Both the position numbers and the translations under genes were made by a program. Under the pieces are notes generated by a model. It did not search any database. It was not told the DNA's origin and saw nothing but the letters and a program-made list of their open reading frames with translations. Source: Oceaniferula marina (lineage in GTDB: Bacteria; Verrucomicrobiota; Verrucomicrobiia; Verrucomicrobiales; Akkermansiaceae). From it: a stretch of 64,000 nucleotides of DNA. The DNA is taken from assembly GCF_013391475.1 (NCBI RefSeq), contig NZ_JACBAZ010000003.1, positions 248,001 to 312,000 of the forward strand, given 5' to 3'. Of the stretch, positions 7,659 to 18,602 are shown in pieces (positions within the stretch are counted from its first letter, which is position 1; the number at the start of each line of letters is the position of its first letter).

Positions 7659-9500
7659 ATGAGAACGTTCTACCTCGCCATCCTCGCCTCCGCACTTTGC
7701 TATCCACCTCCGAGCGCCGCTGCGGCTCCAAGCTCCCCAAACGAAGAGGCCGCACAAAAATCAGCCAAGGCACTGAAAATCATCAAGGCCTGGCGCGGCG
7801 ATGCACAGGCAAACCCCTCCGATGCACGCACCCTGCATGTCGTGTACTGGACGCCCTCGGACCACCCGGCCGCTCCCGCCTATCGTGAGCGCCTGAGCCG
7901 GACGATGTTTCACATCAGGGATTTTTATGCCCGCGAAATGAAACGACTCGGCTTTGGCCCGCTCAGCATCAATTTGGACACTGAAAAAGACGAACTTCTC
8001 AAAATCCACATGGTCACCGGCCTCAAACCCTACGCCGACTACAAACCGAGTGACGGCCAACGAATCCTCAAAGAGTGCGTCCCAAGCTTGGAAAAAGCAG
8101 GCATCACTGAAAACAAAGAAACCATACTCATTTTCTGCAACCTCTCCAAATGGGATGCCGAAAAAATGCTCATCGTCCAAGACAGCCCGTACTACGCTCG
8201 CGGCACCCACTGCGAAGGCTGTGCCTGGCAAGTCGACAGCCCCATCCTCGACCCCAACGACCTGGATAAAAAACAACCGATGCTGCGCGACCGTCAATAC
8301 GGTCGGATATCGCTCGGGCGCTATAACTCGATCTTTGTAGGAGGCGTCTGCCACGAACTTGGCCATGCCCTCGGACTCCCCCACAACCGGGAGAGGCAAG
8401 ATGAACGATCAGCCCACGGAACCGCTTTGATGGGATCGGGCAACCGCACCTACGGTGAAGAACTTCGCGGCGAGGGCAAAGGTTCCTTCCTCACGCTGGC
8501 CAACGGCTTGCGACTCGCCACCCACCCGATGTTTTCCGGAGTCACCCGGGAGATGTGGAGCAAAGGAAAAGCCACGCTCACGGACATCGATATTCAAGCA
8601 GGAGACCGCTTGCTCAAGGTTAGCGGCAAGGTCAAACACGCCGAGGGGACTCCTCCGGTGTATGCCGTGCTGGCCTACTGCGATCCCGCTGGCCGTAGTA
8701 ACTACGACGCCACCACGGCCACCGCCATCCCCGACGCCGAAGGGAATTTCACGCTACACTGCACCGACCTTCAAGCCGGCAAATCCGCCTCCCTACGCCT
8801 GATCGCCCTCTATGCCAACGGTGACGCCACCTCCCACATCGGAAGCCGGACACCTTACGCGTTCCCCTACCTGGTCGATAAGAACGGCCAAGCCAATCTC
8901 GACACCTGGAATCTACTCAGAGAATTCCTTCCCTTACAATCAGCCATTCAACGACGGAACCAAAAGGACATCCACAAGGAACTGACCCTTCTCAGCAAAT
9001 CCCAGCAGCCGAAGGCCTCGGCCATTGCCAAACGTATGCTCGCTCGCGGTCACCCACATCCATCACCTGAAAAGATCGAGGCCGAAGTTCAAGCCGTCGC
9101 CCTGGCCGACACCACACCGGCATCTGCCAAAGTCGGCTATTTCCGGCCCACCTACAACCGCCTTCCCAGACCCGATGCCATCCTGCAATCCGAAAGCCAA
9201 ATCTTTACCAGCGGCATCTATGCCCATGCGCCGGCCAAACACAGCTATCAACTGGGAGGAAAATGGAAAACGCTGAGCGGTCAATGCGGCATCGCCCAAG
9301 GCAATAGCGGAAGCTGTGTCTTTGTCATCAAAGCCGATGGAAAAACGCTCTGGCGCTCAAAAACCGTCAAATCCGGAAGACTCCAAGGCTTCAAAATCGA
9401 TGTCAGCGGCAAACAAAACCTCGAACTCATCGTCGAAGATGCAGGAGATGGCAATGGTTCAGACTGGGGGCTCTGGCTGGAGCCTCAACTTAAACGATAA
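7659..9500 (+). CDS. Secreted metzincin-like protein with C-terminal NPCBM domain
   Basis: The 613-residue protein has a signal peptide (residues 1-23, ending PSAAAAPSS). A metalloprotease-like region follows, with the full zinc motif HELGHALGLPH (H232-E-x2-H-x2-G-x2-H), the metzincin signature. Around residues 320-400 there is a beta-sandwich-like part. The final ~110 residues (about 500-613, from SQIFTSGIYAHAPAKHSY to GSDWGLWLEP) match the NPCBM carbohydrate-binding fold often attached to glycosidases and some proteases. It would be a periplasmic or extracellular enzyme aimed at glycoproteins or polysaccharide-bound protein; that target is inference. Divergent from mscS; single gene. Confidence 0.75.
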   Translation: MRTFYLAILASALCYPPPSAAAAPSSPNEEAAQKSAKALKIIKAWRGDAQANPSDARTLHVVYWTPSDHPAAPAYRERLSRTMFHIRDFYAREMKRLGFGPLSINLDTEKDELLKIHMVTGLKPYADYKPSDGQRILKECVPSLEKAGITENKETILIFCNLSKWDAEKMLIVQDSPYYARGTHCEGCAWQVDSPILDPNDLDKKQPMLRDRQYGRISLGRYNSIFVGGVCHELGHALGLPHNRERQDERSAHGTALMGSGNRTYGEELRGEGKGSFLTLANGLRLATHPMFSGVTREMWSKGKATLTDIDIQAGDRLLKVSGKVKHAEGTPPVYAVLAYCDPAGRSNYDATTATAIPDAEGNFTLHCTDLQAGKSASLRLIALYANGDATSHIGSRTPYAFPYLVDKNGQANLDTWNLLREFLPLQSAIQRRNQKDIHKELTLLSKSQQPKASAIAKRMLARGHPHPSPEKIEAEVQAVALADTTPASAKVGYFRPTYNRLPRPDAILQSESQIFTSGIYAHAPAKHSYQLGGKWKTLSGQCGIAQGNSGSCVFVIKADGKTLWRSKTVKSGRLQGFKIDVSGKQNLELIVEDAGDGNGSDWGLWLEPQLKR

Positions 9501-9600
9501 ACAGAGACTTCACGGTTAAGCTCACGGGCACGTCATCGTTTCCGAGCTTTCCCTGTGATCCAAGGTTTTCAAATCCCGCAGCTATGTCTACATTCACTGC

Positions 9601-10980
9601 GTGACCAGCACTGATCTTTCCCGCCACCTTTCCTCCTTTTTACCAACCGACCAAGTGTCCACGGCCGAGGACGTCCTGGATGCTCACGCCTCGGATAAGT
9701 GGCACGCATCCGCACTGCCGGATGTCGTGGTTTTTGCCCACACCACCGAAGACGTCGCCAAAACCGTCGCTTTTGCCCATCAGCATGGCATCCCGGTCTA
9801 CACCCGCGCTGCCGGAACCGGCCACATCGCCGGATGTGTCCCCGTTCATGGTGGCATCCTGATCTCGACGGAGCCAATGAACGAAATCCTCGAGATCAGC
9901 CCGTCCGACGGCACCGCGGTGGTCCAACCCGGCGTCATCACCGGGGAGCTCCAACAAGCAGTACGCGAGCATGGATGGTATTACCCACCCGACCCCGCAT
10001 CGCTGAAAGAATGCACCCTCGGAGGCAATGTCGCCACCAATGCAGGAGGCCCACGCTGCCTGAAATACGGTGTCACCAAACAATACATCCTCGGGCTCAC
10101 CGTGGTCCTCGCCGACGGACAAGTCCTCAAAACCGGAGGCCGCTGCCATAAAAACTCAACCGGCTTCGACCTCACTTCCCTGATGGTTGGCTCCGAAGGC
10201 ATGCTCGGTATCATCACCGAGATCACGGTCCGCCTGATCCCCCACCCGCAGACCCGTGCCATGCTCGGGGCCTCGTTCCCGGATTTTGCCGCAGCGGCGG
10301 CGGCCGTGCAAGCGATCCTGGACGCAGGCACCCTGCCCAGTGCCCTTGAGATCACCGATGGCTTCACCATGAATGCCGCACGCGATTACCTCGGAGCCGA
10401 CAAGCTGCCACCGGGAGATGCCTACCTCATGATCGAAATCGATGGAAACACAGAGACCGTAGCCCGCGAACTTCCCACGCTGCGTGATTTTCTGCTCGAG
10501 CATCAGGCACTTCGCATCGATGAAGCGCCAAATGAAGATGCCTGCGAGCGCATCTGGCAGCTCCGCCGTGATTTTTCCTACTCGCTGAAACACACCGGAC
10601 TCACCAAACTCAATGAAGACATCGTCGTGCCTCGCTCCAAACTCGTCGCCTTGGTCGAATTTGCCGAACAACTCCAACAAGACACCGGCATCCCGGTCGC
10701 CTGTTTTGGCCACGCTGGTGATGGCAACATCCACACCAACATCATGGTCGCCGATTACGATGACCCCGAAATCAAAGCCAAGGCCGATGCCGCTCTGGAC
10801 CGACTCTTCACCTGGGTGATCGAAAACGACGGCGTCATCAGCGGCGAGCACGGCATCGGACTGGCAAAAAAACCATGGATCACTCAAGCACTCGGAGAAA
10901 CCTCCATGGAAGTCCACCGCCAAATCAAACAAACCCTCGACCCCAAAAACATCCTGAACCCCGGAAAGTTTCTTGATTGA
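9601..10980 (+). CDS. FAD-binding oxidoreductase, GlcD / D-lactate dehydrogenase family
   Basis: The 459-residue protein contains the PCMH-type FAD-binding domain (residues about 35-215). Seen are RAAGTGHIAGCVPVHGG, ECTLGGNVATNAGGPRCLKYG and LMVGSEGMLGIITEITVRLIP. The FAD-oxidase C-terminal domain carries CFGHAGDGNIHTNIM with metal or substrate His residues, and ISGEHGIGLAKKPW. It fits GlcD or D-lactate/2-hydroxyacid dehydrogenases, which pass electrons from glycolate or lactate to the quinone pool; the two are not separable here. No glcE or glcF follows. The start is GTG at 9601: the ATG upstream at 9584 runs into a stop after six codons in another frame, and no strong Shine-Dalgarno is visible. 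Confidence 0.88.
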   Translation: MTSTDLSRHLSSFLPTDQVSTAEDVLDAHASDKWHASALPDVVVFAHTTEDVAKTVAFAHQHGIPVYTRAAGTGHIAGCVPVHGGILISTEPMNEILEISPSDGTAVVQPGVITGELQQAVREHGWYYPPDPASLKECTLGGNVATNAGGPRCLKYGVTKQYILGLTVVLADGQVLKTGGRCHKNSTGFDLTSLMVGSEGMLGIITEITVRLIPHPQTRAMLGASFPDFAAAAAAVQAILDAGTLPSALEITDGFTMNAARDYLGADKLPPGDAYLMIEIDGNTETVARELPTLRDFLLEHQALRIDEAPNEDACERIWQLRRDFSYSLKHTGLTKLNEDIVVPRSKLVALVEFAEQLQQDTGIPVACFGHAGDGNIHTNIMVADYDDPEIKAKADAALDRLFTWVIENDGVISGEHGIGLAKKPWITQALGETSMEVHRQIKQTLDPKNILNPGKFLD

Positions 10981-11030
10981 TCAACGAACCAATAGAAACG
11001 ATCCCCTGATCCCCCACCATCTCATCAACT

Positions 11031-11113
11031 TCCCCCTTTGAGCCTTAGCCCGAAAATAAAAAACAGGACTCACGCCAAGCCGCAAAGTCGCTAAGCAAGA
11101 AAGAACCCATTAC
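11031..11113. repeat. Left flank of GxxExxY cassette (imperfect direct repeat)
   Basis: The run TCCCCCTTTGAGCCTTAGCC, then AATAAAAAACAGGACTCACG and CCAAGCCGCAAAGTCGCTAA, aligns with the run after the GxxExxY gene (11624-11717). The two copies share most positions over about 85 bp in the same orientation. Confidence 0.75.
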
Positions 11114-11192
11114 CCACAGATACCGATTCTCCTTTGCTTTTTTGGAGCATAACAAATGAACAAAGTTAATCGATTAGCTCAGTAAAACCATC

Positions 11193-11609
11193 ATGAACAT
11201 AACCAGAAAGGAACTCTCACATGAGGCAAACGAGCTGGCGAAGGTGGCTGTAAACTGCGCCTATGTCCTTCATCGTGAAACCGGCCCTGGACTATTAGAG
11301 TCTGTTTATGAAGTGGTTCTATCCAAAATGCTTACCGACAAGGGAATCATCGTTGATAGACAAAAGCCTATACCGATTCAACTCATGGGAGCTACTTTTA
11401 CTGAGGGCTTTCGAGCCGACCTCCTGCTCAATAACACACTTCTTATTGAACTGAAATCCGTAGAAAAAATCCACCCCTTACACAGCAAGCAAACGCTCAC
11501 GTATTTAAGGCTTCTGGATCTCCCCCTTGGCTTACTCATTAATTTTGGATCCCCCACACTCAAGGAAGGAACCAAACGCATCGTTAACAACTACTATGAA
11601 TCCCCTTAA
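11193..11609 (+). CDS. GxxExxY-family protein (PD-(D/E)xK-like)
   Basis: The 138-residue protein carries the family-defining motif GPGLLESVYE (G-x2-E-x2-Y, residues about 33-42). The nuclease-like core RADLLLNNTLLIELKSVE follows, where D...E-x-K matches a PD-(D/E)xK active site. The end LPLGLLINFGSPTLKEGTKRI is typical of the family. These small proteins are widespread, variable in location and of unproven function. The gene stands alone between two ~90-bp imperfect direct repeats rich in TTTGCG/CGCAAAG, as is common for this family. A role in DNA cleavage or mobility of the cassette is inference only. Confidence 0.88.
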   Translation: MNITRKELSHEANELAKVAVNCAYVLHRETGPGLLESVYEVVLSKMLTDKGIIVDRQKPIPIQLMGATFTEGFRADLLLNNTLLIELKSVEKIHPLHSKQTLTYLRLLDLPLGLLINFGSPTLKEGTKRIVNNYYESP

Positions 11610-11623
11610 CTTAAATACCCTCC

Positions 11624-14083
<2,460 letters not shown>

Positions 14084-14085
14084 CA

Positions 14086-14190
14086 TGAAAGTAGGACAGG
14101 ATTTCATCCTGTCGGCAACCTTGATTCATCATACAGAGCCCCAACCAATTTCCAGAGCTGTCGACAGGTTAAAAACCTGTCCTACTTTCA
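14086..14190. repeat. REP-like inverted pair, family AAGTAGGACAGG
   Basis: TGAAAGTAGGACAGGATTTC then ATCCTGTCG (14086-14114) faces its near-exact reverse complement at 14160-14190 (TCGACAGGTT...CCTGTCCTACTTTCA). Each arm is also a hairpin by itself (ACAGGAT/ATCCTGT; ACAGGTT/AACCTGT). The left arm begins three bases after the ligA stop, so it may also act as a terminator. A related degenerate pair occurs at 63416-63482. Confidence 0.85.
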
Positions 14191-14230
14191 CGATCAATCA
14201 TTCCACCTAATCCCCAACAATAGCCTCACC

Positions 14231-14554
14231 ATGAACAACGCCTGGATTTGCCTCATCTTTGCCGGCTTCTTTGAAATCGGCTGGCCAGTCGGCTTGAAGT
14301 TGGCCCAGTCACCCGGGAAAACCGTCCAAGGGATCATCATCGCCGTCGTGTGTATGGCAATCAGTGGCTGGCTACTGTGGTCGGCCCAAAAAACGATTCC
14401 AATGGGAACTGCCTATGCTGTCTGGACGGGACTGGGTGCCGCGGGAACTTTTTTTGTGGGCGTGCTGTTCTATGAAGACCCCACCAGCATGATGCGCTAC
14501 CTGGGCGTGCTCATGATCATTGGCGGCGTGGTGACGCTCAAGCTGGCTCATTGA
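14231..14554 (+). CDS. Small multidrug resistance family exporter, SugE/Gdx type
   Basis: The 107-residue protein has four membrane helices, as usual for the SMR family. The proton/substrate-coupling Glu lies in TM1 (FAGFFEIGWPVGLKLA, E16), and the SMR signature GTAYAVWTGLGAAGT is in TM3. The segment FEIGWPVGLK matches the Gdx/SugE branch, which exports guanidinium ion, better than the polyspecific EmrE branch. It forms antiparallel dimers in the inner membrane. No guanidine riboswitch (ykkC-like) is apparent in the short leader, which instead carries REP-like palindromes. It appears to be a single gene. Confidence 0.88.
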   Translation: MNNAWICLIFAGFFEIGWPVGLKLAQSPGKTVQGIIIAVVCMAISGWLLWSAQKTIPMGTAYAVWTGLGAAGTFFVGVLFYEDPTSMMRYLGVLMIIGGVVTLKLAH

Positions 14555-14568
14555 TCACCCCGCTCTGA

Positions 14569-15468
14569 TTACCCGTTAGGATCCAGCAGCGGGCACTTGG
14601 CAGGGAGAACCATGCGGACCGCTCCCGGGACCACCTCGAAACGGATATGGGTCGACTCAATCGGCTCTCCATCTAAATTCACAGGGATGGGCACCTCGGA
14701 TGATGATTCCAACCATGCAACCTGCCGCCGTTGTACGTATTCGCCATCCACATCGGAATCGAGCAGCTCACGAATCACTTGGGAGACAGCGTCCGCAGGA
14801 AAACTTCGGAGAGAGACCACATCGAACAATCCATCATTGATCACGGCCTTGGGCGCGAGCTGTTGGCCTCCACCCGCTTGTCGACCATTGCAAACCGCCC
14901 CAATCACCAATTCATGATCCATTTCCACCCCGGGAGCTCTGACTGTTCCAGCGTAGGGAGTGAAGTTCACCGCCTGCACCAAGCCAGATAAGGTATAAGC
15001 ACCTCCACCCAGGAAGTTTTTCAAGGCAACCGGGGTACTTGTGGTCACCTGCGCCCCGAACCCGGCACTCGCCACATTGATAAAATGACGTTCGTTCGCC
15101 CGGGCCGCATCCACTGGCACGGCTGTGCCGGTTTGGGCCAATCGCAGTGCCTGTCCATAGTCCGCCGGAATCGTGCAGGCCGTGGCAAAGTCATTGGCCG
15201 TCCCCAAGGGAAGCAGTGCCAACTCCGGCTGTTGATCAGCAGGCAATTGTAAAATGGCATCCACGGCTTCATTCACCGTTCCGTCGCCCCCCCCGGCAAT
15301 GATTCGCTGACAGCCCTCGGCGGCTGCCTCAGCAACAAGCCGCTGCACATCCCCACCCTCCCAGGTGGGTCGCACCTCCATCTCAGCAAACTCTCTGGCT
15401 TGAAAAACGGCATCTCGCACCGGATCGAGCCCGGCTTTTTTACCATTGATGATCAATCGTGTTTTCAT
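14569..15468 (-). CDS. YegS/DagK-type lipid kinase
   Basis: The 299-residue protein of the diacylglycerol kinase catalytic family phosphorylates a lipid hydroxyl such as phosphatidylglycerol or diacylglycerol with ATP. Signatures are the nucleotide-binding RIIAGGGDGTVNEAVDA (residues about 55-72), LALLPLGTANDFATA, and the C-terminal beta-sandwich with GLFDVVSLRSFPAD and VNLDGEP. Length and motif order match YegS. It is convergent with the SMR gene. The true lipid substrate cannot be read from sequence. Confidence 0.88.
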   Translation of the reverse strand: MKTRLIINGKKAGLDPVRDAVFQAREFAEMEVRPTWEGGDVQRLVAEAAAEGCQRIIAGGGDGTVNEAVDAILQLPADQQPELALLPLGTANDFATACTIPADYGQALRLAQTGTAVPVDAARANERHFINVASAGFGAQVTTSTPVALKNFLGGGAYTLSGLVQAVNFTPYAGTVRAPGVEMDHELVIGAVCNGRQAGGGQQLAPKAVINDGLFDVVSLRSFPADAVSQVIRELLDSDVDGEYVQRRQVAWLESSSEVPIPVNLDGEPIESTHIRFEVVPGAVRMVLPAKCPLLDPNG

Positions 15469-15692
15469 ATCAGTTTCTATCGGTTATCCAAGTTATCCCC
15501 TGCAGGCAATCAACAGACTAATCAGAATGGTCCCAATTGCCAACTCGATTTCCAGCAATTCCAAGCCATGAAGCTCAAGCGTAGACATCCTGACGCCTCC
15601 ATAGCCAAGGCCTGGTTATAATGACAAAGTCTTCCGCTGAGCTTCCAATTTGCGAGTTGCAATGCCTTCGTGCTTATGGGACAAAGGCGGAC

Positions 15693-16664
15693 GTGAAACG
15701 TATCTTCTCTTCCTCACTGATTGTGGCGGGCCTTTCGCTGGCTTTGCTGACTCCCGCCATGGCCGGCGATTCCGTTGCCGAAACCATTCCTCCGACAAGT
15801 GATGGCCTCAACGGCAAACAAGAGTGGTTCGGCCCTCCCTACATCCAGTTCGCCCGTAAGAACTCGAATACCGATCTCCCAGGATATGCCGTTGGCAATG
15901 CAAACTACCGCCACAATTTCACCACGGATTTCGACAGCCTTCCCGGTGATGTCAGCTCGGATGCCTTCAACCTCTGGCTTCCTTTTGCCGGTGTTAACCA
16001 CGATGAGTTCCACCTCTTTGGCTTCATCAACTACGGTGCCACCAAATACGACACCAGCGTGCCCAACTTGCTGACCGAAGACACCCTGCACAACTTCTAT
16101 ATGCCCATTGTCTTCATCCACGATGTTTCCGAAAAATGGATCTGGGGAGGCATGGTGATGCCCTCCTATTCCGGGGCTCAAAGTAGCAGTGACAACTTTG
16201 CCATTTCCGCTGCTCTCGGCGCAGGGTACAACTACAGCGAAAACCTCGAGCTCTTTGCCGGTGTCTACTACTACCACGGCTTCGGTGAAGAGTATATCAT
16301 CCCGGGAGCCGCTTTCATCTGGCGCCCCGCACCACGCTGGGAAGCCTACCTGCTGCCTCCCATCGGTGGCATTACCTACAGCGTCAACGATAACTGGCTG
16401 GTCAACCTCTACGGCCAATACAGCTCGCCGACCTGGCACGTCAAAGCCGACGATGCAGGACCGGACCGCGATATCAATGTCAGCAGCCTGCGTATCGGTC
16501 TTCGTGCGGAATACAACGTGCACAACCAACTGTGGGCCTGGCTCGGTGCCGGTGTCAGCATGGGACAAGAGCTCGACATCGAAAATACCTCGGACAAAAC
16601 CATCCAGAACAGCGACATCGACATGACTCCCTTCGTTCAGGTCGGTCTCAACTACCGTTTCTAA
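15693..16664 (+). CDS. Outer-membrane beta-barrel protein (DUF6268-like)
   Basis: The 323-residue protein, counted from the GTG at 15693, has a clean signal peptide (VKRIFSSSLIVAGLSLALL, cleaved after PAMA). The in-frame ATG at 15621 would add 24 residues before it. The rest is alternating amphipathic strands with aromatic girdles (FHLFGFINYGATKYDT, LELFAGVYYYHGFGEEYI, WLVNLYGQYSSPTW) and a C-terminal strand VQVGLNYRF ending in Phe, the BAM recognition signature. It resembles the DUF6268 barrel family. It begins a run of same-strand genes with three lipoproteins and may form a channel or envelope partner for them; that is inference. Confidence 0.7.
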   Translation: MKRIFSSSLIVAGLSLALLTPAMAGDSVAETIPPTSDGLNGKQEWFGPPYIQFARKNSNTDLPGYAVGNANYRHNFTTDFDSLPGDVSSDAFNLWLPFAGVNHDEFHLFGFINYGATKYDTSVPNLLTEDTLHNFYMPIVFIHDVSEKWIWGGMVMPSYSGAQSSSDNFAISAALGAGYNYSENLELFAGVYYYHGFGEEYIIPGAAFIWRPAPRWEAYLLPPIGGITYSVNDNWLVNLYGQYSSPTWHVKADDAGPDRDINVSSLRIGLRAEYNVHNQLWAWLGAGVSMGQELDIENTSDKTIQNSDIDMTPFVQVGLNYRF

Positions 16665-16683
16665 CCCAAGCAGCTCGATATCC

Positions 16684-17256
16684 ATGAAACACCTTGCCCT
16701 CATCCCCAGCCTCCTGATAGGCTTACTGCTATGCTCATGTTCCACCGGCATCAACATGCCGTCAGGTACGATCGACTCCTACCAGTCCGCCAATCTGATC
16801 AGCCGCAACCCGTATGCCGAGAAATTCGGCTCCGCAGCCAGTCAGGCCCATGTGCGCAAGGTGCATTCCATGATCCAAGGATCTATCAAATCCGAGTTCC
16901 AAAGAAATGGTGTCCAATACGGCAAAAAGCAATCCGACCTGGCCGTCGCTTATCTGATTCTGGTTCAGAACCGGGCCATCACCTATCATTACAATGATTA
17001 CTTTGGTCATGGCCCCAATGCCAATGAGATCGCCAAAACCGCGCATGAACGTGGCGTCATGAAAAAAGAGGTTTCCGACTACCACAACAAAGCCGGCATC
17101 CTCATCGATGTGATCGACACCAAAACCAATAAAATTGTCTATCGGAACTTCTACGCGACCGATATCGTCCACATCCCATCCGACAGCATCCGGGCCAATC
17201 GCATCCGCCAAGCAGTGCAATCCGCCTTGGCTCCATTTTTTGTCAGAAAGTCATAA
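16684..17256 (+). CDS. DUF4136-like lipoprotein, paralog 1
   Basis: The 190-residue protein has lipobox LLCSC with Cys19 as the lipidation site. The core shared with the next two genes reads INMPSGTIDSYQSANLI...RNPYA, then YGKKQSDLAVAYLILVQN, YNDYFGHGPNA, GILIDVIDTKTNKIVYRNFY and ending ALAPFFV. It lies 19 bp after the beta-barrel gene, so probably in one operon. DUF4136-like lipoproteins are envelope proteins of unknown function, often produced during envelope stress. This copy diverges most from the other two. Confidence 0.75.
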   Translation: MKHLALIPSLLIGLLLCSCSTGINMPSGTIDSYQSANLISRNPYAEKFGSAASQAHVRKVHSMIQGSIKSEFQRNGVQYGKKQSDLAVAYLILVQNRAITYHYNDYFGHGPNANEIAKTAHERGVMKKEVSDYHNKAGILIDVIDTKTNKIVYRNFYATDIVHIPSDSIRANRIRQAVQSALAPFFVRKS

Positions 17257-17332
17257 CCCCGACCTGTCATTGACACGCCTCAGTCTCTGGGGCTAATATG
17301 CCTGCCCTCTATTCCATCCCATTCTATCTTCT

Positions 17333-17902
17333 ATGAAAGCAATCCAATACCTCACAGCCCTCACTCTCGCCACCGTCCTCGGAGCCTGCTCTCCAGGTGT
17401 GGATCTCCCCAAAGGTACCAGCAAAGGCTACAGTTCGGCCCGACTGATCGCCCACAACCCAGACGCCGAAGTCACTGACGACCCGGTCGCCGTCGCCAAG
17501 GAAAAGAAATTCCACAAAAGCTTCCAAAAAGCGCTCAAAAATGAATTCACCGACCATGGAATGAAATACGGGGCCAAGGACGCCGATCTCAAAGTCGCCT
17601 ACCTCGTGATGATCCAAAACAATGCCATCACCTTCCACTACAACGACTACTTCGGTCAGGGACGCAATGCCGACAAACTTGCCGATTTCGCCCATCAGAA
17701 GGGCGCCATCGAAAGCAAACGCGACGAGTTTTTTGAGCGGGTCATCCTTGTCGTCGATGTCATCGACACCAAAACCAACGAGCTCGTCTTTCGCAACCAC
17801 TACGCCAAGGACATCGTCGATGTTCCAAGCGATGCCCAGCGCACTCAGCGGATCAATGCCGCAATCAAAGAAACACTCGCTCCCTTCTTCGTCAAAGAGT
17901 AG
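17333..17902 (+). CDS. DUF4136-like lipoprotein, paralog 2
   Basis: The 189-residue protein has lipobox LGAC with Cys19. It shares VDLPKGTSKGYSSARLIAHN, YGAKDADLKVAYLVMIQN, YNDYFGQGRNADKLADFAH, DVIDTKTNELVFRNHY and ETLAPFFVK with its neighbours. The 76-bp gap upstream may hold its own promoter. The family fold is probably a periplasmic alpha/beta domain; role unknown. Confidence 0.75.
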   Translation: MKAIQYLTALTLATVLGACSPGVDLPKGTSKGYSSARLIAHNPDAEVTDDPVAVAKEKKFHKSFQKALKNEFTDHGMKYGAKDADLKVAYLVMIQNNAITFHYNDYFGQGRNADKLADFAHQKGAIESKRDEFFERVILVVDVIDTKTNELVFRNHYAKDIVDVPSDAQRTQRINAAIKETLAPFFVKE

Positions 17903-17954
17903 CCACGATCTTCTCTAAACCGACTTATCCATCGACCGCCCATTACTCAATATC

Positions 17955-18509
17955 ATGAAACCACTCTCTATTTTCGGTGCAGCCGCGCTCGCTTTTGCGC
18001 TTAGCGCCTGCTCGCCTAGCGTCGACATGCCCAAGGGCACCAGCAAAGGCTACGAATCCGCCCGCCTGGTCAAACGCAACCCCAATTCCTCCATCACGCT
18101 GACTTCAAGGGAAAAACAAGCGCACCAATTGATCCAAAATGCCATCAAAGGTCAGTTCACCAGCAATGGAAAAAGCTACGGTCAGGCGAATGCCGACCTC
18201 ATTGTCGGCTACATGGTCATCGTTCAGGACAGCGCCAGCACCACATCCTACAATGAATACTTCGGCTTTGGCCGCGATGCCGAAGGCATCACCGATGCCG
18301 CCCACATGAAAGGGGTCATCGAAGGTGTCCGCCCCGATTTCTTTGAGCGTGCCGGCCTGCTGGTCGATGTCATCGATGCCAAAACCAATAAACTGGTCTA
18401 CCGCAATATCTACGTCGGTGACGTGGTTAAGGGGTCATCGGGTTCTGCTCGAACCCAGCGTATCAATCAGGCCGTTGCCCAGGCACTGGCACCCTTTTTT
18501 GCGAAATAA
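17955..18509 (+). CDS. DUF4136-like lipoprotein, paralog 3
   Basis: The 184-residue protein has lipobox LSAC with Cys19. The opening VDMPKGTSKGYESARLVKRN is nearly identical to paralog 2, followed by YGQANADLIVGYMVIVQD, FFERAGLLVDVIDAKTNKLV and QALAPFFAK. It ends 29 bp before a strong terminator, so the lipoprotein cluster closes here. Three consecutive copies point to local duplication. Confidence 0.75.
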   Translation: MKPLSIFGAAALAFALSACSPSVDMPKGTSKGYESARLVKRNPNSSITLTSREKQAHQLIQNAIKGQFTSNGKSYGQANADLIVGYMVIVQDSASTTSYNEYFGFGRDAEGITDAAHMKGVIEGVRPDFFERAGLLVDVIDAKTNKLVYRNIYVGDVVKGSSGSARTQRINQAVAQALAPFFAK

Positions 18510-18537
18510 AAGCGCGCATAGTATCATTCAACCATCA

Positions 18538-18571
18538 ACGCGGTCGGGGATCACCTCGTCCGCGTTTTTTT
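18538..18571 (+). terminator. Terminator of the lipoprotein cluster
   Basis: ACGCGG ... CCGCGT stem with an internal GGGG/CCTC pairing, followed by seven T. Located 29 bp after the third lipoprotein gene. Confidence 0.85.
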
Positions 18572-18602
18572 GTGAAGCCCACACACGCGACTCTTCGCTT
18601 CC

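Noticed and set aside
14084-14230. Guanidine riboswitch before the SugE/Gdx-type gene
   Set aside because: The leader holds REP-like palindromes and no ykkC/guanidine-I conserved core that I can recognise.
15714-16757. 347-codon ORF on the minus strand opposite the beta-barrel gene
   Set aside because: Exact shadow of the real gene; low-complexity Val/Asp/Gly-rich translation with no signal peptide or family.
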